Shown here: positions 6,709-13,163 of the stretch, in pieces
Layout: every line of letters begins with the position of its first letter
Position numbering within the stretch: the stretch's first letter is position 1
DNA from: FEN-987 sp964598845
GTDB lineage: Archaea; Thermoproteota; Bathyarchaeia; 40CM-2-53-6
Length of the DNA stretch: 26,320 nucleotides
Reading direction: 5' to 3'
Assembly (NCBI GenBank): GCA_964598845.1
Contig: CAZRDM010000027.1
Span: 1 to 26,320, forward strand
Program-made: the position numbers and the translations under genes
Notes under the pieces: model-generated
Databases searched by the model: none
Told to the model about the DNA's origin: nothing
What the model saw: the letters and a program-made list of their open reading frames with translations, nothing else

Positions 6709-9569
6709 ATGTCCGTGCGTTTTGAGCAAGTGAAGCAAGACAGGGAAATTGCATCCCGAATGCCAGTGTTCCAGCCTTGTAAGTCGATGACCATTGGAAA
6801 ATTCGGTGTACTTGCTGCTGTCGCACTGCCATTGCTATTGCTCGCCTTAAGTCCGGCGGTTCATGTCTACGCCAATCCAGTCTCGGCTAAGGTAGTTCAT
6901 GTTGATCATCTAGGACGCGTTTTGCCCGACAAGTATTTCACCGTGACAATCATCGTGGAATATTCGGAGAGGTTTCTGGCCGATGTTGGGATTTGGGATT
7001 TGCGAGCTGGTGAGATTGCTGATAGTCTCACCTTGATCAGCAGCTTCACGGGCCCAGGAAGGGCGAACTTCAGCTTTGAATTGACGGCGCCTTCCACCGA
7101 GGGCGAATGGTATCTACTGGCCATGACGCGTGTTTGGTGGCAGGACGGATGGTTTCAGGATCCAAACGGCGGAAGCATGCCTTTCACGATCACCATCTCG
7201 AATGAATTCATACTTACACTGAGTTCTCAAAGAGATACAAGGGTCATGTTGGACGGTTCCGAATACCAAGTTCACGGTTCGACATCGCTTTCTCTCAGGG
7301 TTCAGGGAGGTACGCATTCCTTGGAGGCGTCACGGATAGTCCAGGCGTCACCGGGAAAGCGATTTGTTTTTGTAGGATGGAGCGACAGGGTGAATTCGAA
7401 TTCACGTTCCATATTGATTACCAATGACACGAGCATCGAGGCCCTGTACAGGACGGATTATTATCTCTCAGTCAGATCGGAGATGGGAGAAGTCTCCGGT
7501 GAAGGATGGTATGAAGAAGGCTCCTGTGCAAGCTTTGGCGTGACCCCAGCTCACGATGTGACTTCTTGGTCAGGACTAGTAACAGAAGAGTATCGTTTCA
7601 GTATCTGGTCGGGGAACAGTGGTTCCACCGACGAAGTGGCTTCAATCGTAATGGATGGGCCGAAGAGCGTTAGGGCTGAGTGGGTTCATTCAGCGAGAAG
7701 AGTAGATCTGGATGCATTTGCGGGCTTATTCTTTCTAGGTTCGGTCGGCTTGGCTGTCAGAATCGTTTACCGCTACTCCAAGGGCGGATCCCGAAGCGCC
7801 CGGGCGCTTCCTAAATTCGCGAAACGTTTGGTGACATCCCTCTTCCTGACATTGTCACTGGTTCTTTCGTCCAACATCGCTCTGACCGTTCAAGCCCAAC
7901 TGCCATTTCAGCCCAGCGCTGAGAACGTAGAAATTGGCGACGCTTACTGGTACTACTGGAACACAGCCAACAGCGACACTTGCCTTCTTTGGTTAGGAGG
8001 CGGAATCTCGCAAGAATCAGTCATTGGGTATAACTATTATTGGATCAATCCCTTCGATTACGAATCCTTTGGTACAATCCACTTCATCCAAGATCTGACG
8101 AAATACTATTGTGTACTCGCTTTGCAGAGAGGCTCATACAGGGCTTTCAACGCTGCCGCGAATCGCACAATCTACCAAGAACTTTACCAAATCCAAGCGC
8201 CCTTCATCGCCCAAATCCATGATTGGATAAGAGACCAAGGCTACCAGCACACATTTCTAGTTGGATACTCTGTGGGTGGTCAAGCTGCTGCAATGGAGGT
8301 CACGTTACGCGCACCGCAAGACTGGACAAGCCGAGACGGTTTGGTGCTCATCACTGTGCCACTCGCAAGAAACGTAATCGATCACGCCCACCAGGTCGGC
8401 ACGAGTCTACTCTTTCTTTATGGTGGCAACCTTCCAGAGTTTGTGGCAACGGGCCAGCAGTTCTTTGAGAATGCACCCCCAGAAGGGATGCATGAATCGG
8501 GATACTATCACAAGGAATTCTATGTCCTCGGAGATGTTGGGCACGAGGTCTGGACAGTACGTGAAACCGGAGCATACACAACTAGAGCCGTCAAACTCGT
8601 CGTGAGTTTCATCGAGAAGTCAAAAGCCCTCCAACTAGATCAGATCAGTTCCAAGATCGGAGAATTTTCCCAAAACACATCACAAGCTGGCGAGGTCGCG
8701 GTTTTGACATCTATACGGGCTCCTCGTAGAATCGGACTGAATGAGGTCTACATGATCGAGGCGGACGTCACCTCAAAAGCTACTAAACCAGTACTGGTCA
8801 CATTTGCTGCCTACGATGCAGAGGCACATAGGGTCGTGAGGACCATGGCCCTCTCATTGATGCCTCATGACAACAGAACGATTAGACTCGTGATGCCGCC
8901 TGTTTCGAATGCGACTGAACTGAAGTTGTCTCTCATGCTCCTTGACAAAGTAGGAGGGGAATGGGTTCTTCTGGCTCAACCGAATCGCGTAGAAATAATC
9001 GCTACGAACTTCGTTACGCTAACAATCGACACATATGTTCCTGGCCTTACGATAGTTGTTGACGGGCTTCCCCACCGCACTGATGCGACCGGACGAGTTA
9101 AGATTGAAACCACCCGTGGGACATACGTCATCCAACTTCAACCCGTACTCTATGTGGATAACGTAACTAGATTCGTCTTCGCCAGCTGGGAGAACGCGGC
9201 CGTGACACCCACAAGGACGATGGATCTCGGTAATGATACAAAGCTAATCGCTCTCTACCGGAAACAGTACTTTGTCGCCGCGAGTTCGCCTTATGGAGAT
9301 GTGCAAGGCTCCGAATGGCACGATGCGAACTCAACGGCCAGAGTCCTAGTCCAGCCCTCAATGATCACGCCGCAGGGAATGATATTCGTTCAGTGGTCTG
9401 GCGATTCCAGGGAAGGGAGTCCCCAAACTCTAGTCATTGTCGATTCGCCGAAGGAACTTCGTGCAGTTTGGAAGCCGATTGAGAGCGAGGTTCAGCAGAG
9501 TATGACCTACAAAGGCGTGTGGTTTCTCTTTTCATTACTGACCTTCTTTGCATTATTGATCTTGAATCT
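6709..9569 (+). CDS. Large secreted/membrane protein with duplicated PEGA-like modules and an alpha/beta-hydrolase domain (3' end lost in gap)
   Basis: At least 954 residues before the N gap. In order: a signal peptide or anchor (about 33-56, VLAAVALPLLLLALSPAV); a beta-rich region; a PEGA-like segment plus an ALYRTDYYLSVRS-type repeat ending VRAEW (about 176-325); a membrane span (about 337-355); a second signal-like segment (about 376-397, LVTSLFLTLSLVLSSNIALT then VQA); an alpha/beta-hydrolase region with nucleophile motif GYSVGG (Ser521) and GDVGHE (His612); a beta domain; a second copy of the PEGA plus ALYRKQYFVA module ending LRAVW (about 779-922); and a last span running into the gap. 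Both repeats should face outside. An ATG at 6787, just before the signal peptide, is an alternative start. After the gap the frame is not assured. Function unknown; a surface hydrolase is likely. Confidence 0.8.
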
Positions 9570-9669
9570 NNNNNNNNNNNNNNNNNNNNNNNNNNNNNNN
9601 NNNNNNNNNNNNNNNNNNNNNNNNNNNNNNNNNNNNNNNNNNNNNNNNNNNNNNNNNNNNNNNNNNNNN
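9570..9669. other. Assembly gap (100 N)
   Basis: A run of exactly 100 N, so the true length is unknown. It falls immediately after the C-terminal membrane span of the surface protein. Frames on the far side (such as one ending LANSFLGVWSLEYS) cannot be joined to it reliably. Confidence 0.99.
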
Positions 9670-9841
9670 GTTTTGAACTCGCGAACAGCTTCCTCGGAGT
9701 CTGGAGTCTGGAATATTCATGAGTTTGGGTTGGGATGGACTTGAGGAGCATTCTCTCCTGCTACTACTTCTTCCAAGTACTCTTAAGTACAGTTTCGGGG
9801 CAGGTGTCTGGTCGAGATTCTTGGATTCGGAGGTGAACTGA

Positions 9842-9988
9842 ATGTCAGCTAAGAAGCGGAAGGTCAAGATGTATGTTGTTGAGAAAGGCAAACTAGTCGC
9901 TTCAGACCCAAGCGAGAAGCAGCTTTTGGACCTCATTCAGGGCTCCAAGAAAGCAAAGATAGTGTTAAGGCGTAAGGGGATTCGCTAG
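9842..9988 (+). CDS. Small basic protein of 48 residues
   Basis: An ATG preceded by a perfect Shine-Dalgarno (GGAGGTGA, 5 bases upstream) opens a 48-residue frame: MSAKKRKVKMYVVEKGKLVA, then SDPSEKQLLDLIQGSKKAKI, then VLRRKGIR. The ribosome-binding site and the charged, strand-helix-strand-like composition make this a real gene despite its size. It is highly basic (about 15 Lys/Arg), which suggests RNA or DNA binding, but I recognise no family. An upstream CTTAAGTA (about 9786) may be the TATA element. It sits alone between the surface protein and the luciferase-like remnant. Confidence 0.75.
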   Translation: MSAKKRKVKMYVVEKGKLVASDPSEKQLLDLIQGSKKAKIVLRRKGIR

Positions 9989-10117
9989 ACTCGTCAAGTT
10001 GTGCGCGAAGACCAGCACCGCGATTCTGATTCCCGCAACAAGAATCGCTAGGGATGTCGCTACTATGGAATGGAAATAGCGCCCGGAGACCCTTCGTCTA
10101 GGAGGTTTTCTTCGCGG

Positions 10118-10590
10118 ATAGAATCGGTTTCGGTCTCCGGCCGAACATGCCTATCACTGATGCCTTGACTGCTGTGAGGGAGGCGGAAAGACGGAGATTC
10201 GAGTCGGTCTGGATTGTAGAAAGTAGCTTGACTCCTGGAAAGGATGCTGTCTCCTACTTGGGGGCTCTGGCTGTCTCTACTGAGCGCATCGGGCTTGCGA
10301 CTGGTGTGATAAACATCTTCTCACGGTCTGCCACTCTGATAGCGTCAACCGTGGCGACCTTGGATGAGATCTCCAAAGGGAGAATGATGCTGGGAATAGA
10401 GACTGCAATCGCCCAAGTTTCTGAGGGGATGGCCAAGGAACTGACCCTAGTCGGCTCACCAGAAGAATGCTCCGTGAGGATCGATGCATATAGACGTGCA
10501 GGCGTTCGGTTGCCGATAGTTTTCCCATTCTACACTGAAGGTGATCTTAATTCAAACGTAGCACTCTCACTCGAAACATTTGGGCATTAG
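10118..10590 (+). pseudogene. Luciferase-like (F420-dependent type) monooxygenase remnant with internal deletion
   Basis: The reading frame begins with the family's N-terminal strand (RIGFGLRPNMPITDALTAVR at about 10120) and continues through ESVWIVES, LGALAVSTERIGLATGVINI and DEISKGRMMLGIE. It then jumps to ELTLVGSPEECSVRIDAYRR and AGVRLPIVFPF, which is the C-terminal end of the family. Roughly 130 residues of the usual 320-340-residue TIM barrel are missing between GIE and ELTLVG. The expected start codon is also broken: AGGAGG (10100-10105) is followed by AT-AGA-ATC, where ATG-AGA-ATC would fit, as if one G were lost. The ATG at 10147 gives a 147-residue protein but cuts off the first strand. 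Inactive remnant, or assembly error. Confidence 0.75.
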
Positions 10591-10685
10591 ACTCCGAGGT
10601 TATAGTAAGACTCAAGTTTGTACGGCTTATTTCTCTTCGGAAAGCTTAGTAGGGCTACGCAGGGTGTCACTGTCTGGCGCAGCAG

Positions 10686-10967
10686 TTGAAGAAGCGCTCT
10701 CGCGTCGACATTTACGCTGACATACTTGAAGTTCTCAAGCATCGACCGGAGGGTGCCTTAGTCACTAGGATTTCCTATGGAGCAGGGTTGCCTCTCGATA
10801 GAGTAAAGCCAATGCTTGAAACTCTCGCAAATTATGGTCTTCTTTCCATCCGTACTTCGAGAGAGAGTCGCCTCTATCATATTACACGTAGAGGCCTGGA
10901 GTTTCTTGAGGCGTACAGAAAGGTGCAAGGTTTCATGACATATCTCGGGAGTAGCCAGCAACCCTAG
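10686..10967 (+). CDS. Winged-helix DNA-binding protein (HTH_45-like)
   Basis: A 93-residue protein resembling archaeal winged-helix regulators (HTH_45 type). Helix 1 is in RVDIYADILEVLKHRP (about 6-21), the turn and recognition helix lie in VTRISYGAGLPLDRVKPMLE (about 26-45), and the wing with a third helix is YGLLSIRTSRESRLYHITRR (about 50-69) followed by GLEFLEAYRKVQ. Such proteins are usually small transcription factors or DNA-binding proteins that act as dimers. The start is TTG, next to Lys-Lys; no upstream ATG or GTG fits. It could regulate the neighbouring genes, but no operator is visible. Confidence 0.8.
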   Translation: MKKRSRVDIYADILEVLKHRPEGALVTRISYGAGLPLDRVKPMLETLANYGLLSIRTSRESRLYHITRRGLEFLEAYRKVQGFMTYLGSSQQP

Positions 10968-11032
10968 GCACAGTCATGCACTCACATGTTGTGACCACAG
11001 TCTGTCATTACGAAACGTGCCCTGACCTTTAA

Positions 11033-11245
11033 TTGGGAAATGCCGAAGCTACCGTTCGATGGTCAAGAATGTTTCGAGACAGAATCTTTGAACTGCCCCG
11101 TGTCTTAGGGAGCGCAAATGCGTTGAATAAGGTCAAGGTTTTCGCGCGGGCAAGTCGTAGCCGTCTGAGAATAGACGCTCACAGAGCGGAAATGAACCGC
11201 GAGCTGGGGAGGGCATATATTCGGCCCAGCGAGTTCAACCGTTAA
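11033..11245 (+). CDS. Small hypothetical protein upstream of the bactofilin-like gene (doubtful)
   Basis: A 70-residue frame with a TTG start (an ATG at 11069 gives 58 residues), rich in Arg and Ala, ending RAEMNRELGRAYIRPSEFNR. It stops 13 bases before the next ATG, so it could be the first gene of a two-gene unit. A TTTAATTG element just upstream (about 11028) resembles an archaeal TATA box, which may instead mark the promoter of the downstream gene with a long leader. No family recognised. Confidence 0.35.
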   Translation: MGNAEATVRWSRMFRDRIFELPRVLGSANALNKVKVFARASRSRLRIDAHRAEMNRELGRAYIRPSEFNR

Positions 11246-11258
11246 AGAAGAGGATAGA

Positions 11259-12488
11259 ATGACCGTGGCGGACGTAACGGTTCAACGTCGTTCAAGAGCA
11301 ACTCTTGGGCACGTTGAAGGAGACTTGATTGTCGAACGCGACGCCGTAGTCAAGCCGGAGACTGACACTCTCATAGTAGACGGAAGGGTGGAGTGTGAGG
11401 GAGGGGTTGCCATTGACGGTAACTTGAGGGCTTCAGAGGTTCATGCTAGTGACCGGGATCTTGATGTAAGAGGCGATCTGACAGCCTCAGGTAGCGTGCG
11501 AATCACGGATGCTAGTCTCCATGTCTCAGGCTCTCTATCAGCCAGATCCGTTGATGTGGACAGAAATCTGGGGGTAGGTGGCAATGTCACCGTCGCCGAC
11601 TTCGATGTTGGTAGCCGAGCTGAGATACATGGTACCCTCAACGCAAGATCGGTGGCAGTAGGAGGGTCGCTGGATGTTTCAGGCTCGGCGGATGTGGAAG
11701 AGATAGATGTCGGTGGATCTGTCCGAATAGCGAAGGAAGCCAATTGCCATAGCATAGATGTTGGCGGCTCTGTCGTAATAGGTGGGGGCACGGTGACACG
11801 TCAGATTGACGTAGGAGGATCGTTTGAATCAACTGGTCCTCTGGAATTCGATGAACTAGATGTTGGTGGTTCCGTGCTGCTACGAGGAAACAGCTCGGGA
11901 AGACAGATCGATGTTGGAGGCGTCGTCAAGGTATCTGGAAATTTGAAATTTGAGAAAATCGACGTTGGAGGCACGATTGAGATCGAGGGAAACGCCGAAG
12001 GCGGAGACGTAGACATCGGTGGAGTGCTCAGAGTTGGAGGCAACCTCAACATGAGTGGTCGCCTCGAGGTCGGCGGAAAATGCAAGGTCAATGGCGTCCT
12101 CACAGCGGACAGAGTTGAGATTGGGGGTTGGCTTGAAGCGAATGAGGTTAAGGTTCGAGAGATAGAAGTCGGCGGTTCAATCGTGACTGAGAAAGGAGTT
12201 CGAGCGGAGTCAATAACTATCGGTGATCGTGGCCGTGTAAGAGGGCCGCTCGTGGGCACTACCATAAGAATTGGAGAAAGGTCTGAGGTCGAGGCCCTCT
12301 ATGGCAGGACCGTAGTCATGGAGGAACGCGGCAGAGCAGGAAGCATACACGGGGTTGATCTTCGAATTGAGTCGGGATGCAGGATTCAGGGTGAGGTTCT
12401 CTACTCAGGCTCACTCGAGATTGAGGAGGATGTCTCTTTCGGCGTCGAGCCTAGGAGAGTATCGTCGCTTCCCCCAGCTCTGAGCTGA
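11259..12488 (+). CDS. Bactofilin-like polymer-forming beta-helix protein
   Basis: 409 residues made almost wholly of short repeats of about 17 residues centred on I/L-D-V-G-G-S/T/V, at least ten in succession in the middle of the protein (IDVGGSVRIAKEANCHS, IDVGGSVVIGGGTVTRQ, IDVGGSFESTGPLEFDE and so on). This pattern predicts a right-handed beta-helix, as in bactofilins and related polymer-forming proteins (DUF583-like), which assemble into filaments or scaffolds at the membrane. There is no signal peptide or membrane span, so it is probably cytosolic or peripheral. The C-terminal part (GDRGRVRGPLVGTTIRIGER.. IQGEVLYSG) is closest to the standard bactofilin repeats. An AGAGGAT ribosome-binding site precedes the ATG. 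It converges with 12494, leaving only 5 bases between stops. Confidence 0.8.
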   Translation: MTVADVTVQRRSRATLGHVEGDLIVERDAVVKPETDTLIVDGRVECEGGVAIDGNLRASEVHASDRDLDVRGDLTASGSVRITDASLHVSGSLSARSVDVDRNLGVGGNVTVADFDVGSRAEIHGTLNARSVAVGGSLDVSGSADVEEIDVGGSVRIAKEANCHSIDVGGSVVIGGGTVTRQIDVGGSFESTGPLEFDELDVGGSVLLRGNSSGRQIDVGGVVKVSGNLKFEKIDVGGTIEIEGNAEGGDVDIGGVLRVGGNLNMSGRLEVGGKCKVNGVLTADRVEIGGWLEANEVKVREIEVGGSIVTEKGVRAESITIGDRGRVRGPLVGTTIRIGERSEVEALYGRTVVMEERGRAGSIHGVDLRIESGCRIQGEVLYSGSLEIEEDVSFGVEPRRVSSLPPALS

Positions 12489-12493
12489 AGCCT

Positions 12494-13129
12494 TCAACTT
12501 GCCTCTTGGGGAGATTGTTTCTTTTCTTCCTGTTTTGCCGGTACGTCTGGTCTTGGAGGCGCCGAGACAGCGAGAGCGACTGTCGCCTGCTCGACTGGTT
12601 TGAGTTGTGTTGATTGAGGAAGGGACGTGGCGGGTGTCGTTGGCTTGGCTGGTGTCGGAGCCGCTGGAACACCTGTTCTGGGTACTGGAGCTGGCGTTGG
12701 CGCAGGCGGTGCTGGTTCAGCATACTTCAACCCGAGGTATTCATACAATAGTTGAACACCATCCTCCTCAATGGCTATGAATATTTGATATGGGTCGTGC
12801 AGGTCAACAGCGATCTTGGCCATTCCTTCGGGCTCAAGACCTAGAGAGGCCTTGAACTTTTCCCAGCCGCTGATCTTCTTCACAATGACATGTGTGACGC
12901 CGTCCCACAGCACTTCGCCGAGAGCGCGAGGCAATTTCGATGGAAGACCTCCGAACCTTATCATCTGATAATTGTGCGTGCTGACTACTTGCCCAAGTTT
13001 CTTGAAATCCAAAGGATCTTTGAATCTCACCCAAAATTCATCTCTTGTCAAATAGGGAACATGCTCAACCTTCTCTACTCCCTTAACGAACCTAAGCTCG
13101 TTGAGCCTACGGTGAAGGTCAGCTATCAC
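12494..13129 (-). CDS. Unknown archaeal protein with Pro/Ala-rich tail
   Basis: 211 residues from a GTG start with GGCGGAG 4 bases upstream. The N-terminal 135 residues look folded (LRFVKGVEKVEHVPYLTRDE, FWVRFKDPLDFKKLGQVVST, IRFGGLPSKLPRALGEVLWD, VDLHDPYQIFIAIEEDGVQL), with alternating strands and helices. Residues from about 136 on are a long Pro/Ala/Thr tail ending in Lys/Glu/Gln, clearly disordered. I recognise no family. It begins 34 bases after the Lhr-type helicase stops, on the same strand, so the two are probably co-transcribed and may act together in DNA or RNA repair; that is inference from position only. Confidence 0.7.
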   Translation of the reverse strand: MIADLHRRLNELRFVKGVEKVEHVPYLTRDEFWVRFKDPLDFKKLGQVVSTHNYQMIRFGGLPSKLPRALGEVLWDGVTHVIVKKISGWEKFKASLGLEPEGMAKIAVDLHDPYQIFIAIEEDGVQLLYEYLGLKYAEPAPPAPTPAPVPRTGVPAAPTPAKPTTPATSLPQSTQLKPVEQATVALAVSAPPRPDVPAKQEEKKQSPQEAS

Positions 13130-13163
13130 AATTCTCCGCCTCGAATTTGTTTCACTTTGCCTA

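Noticed and set aside
9670..9841. Short frames after the first gap as C-terminus of the surface protein
   Set aside because: The frame across an N run of unknown length cannot be set, and none of the three frames gives a clearly conserved ending.
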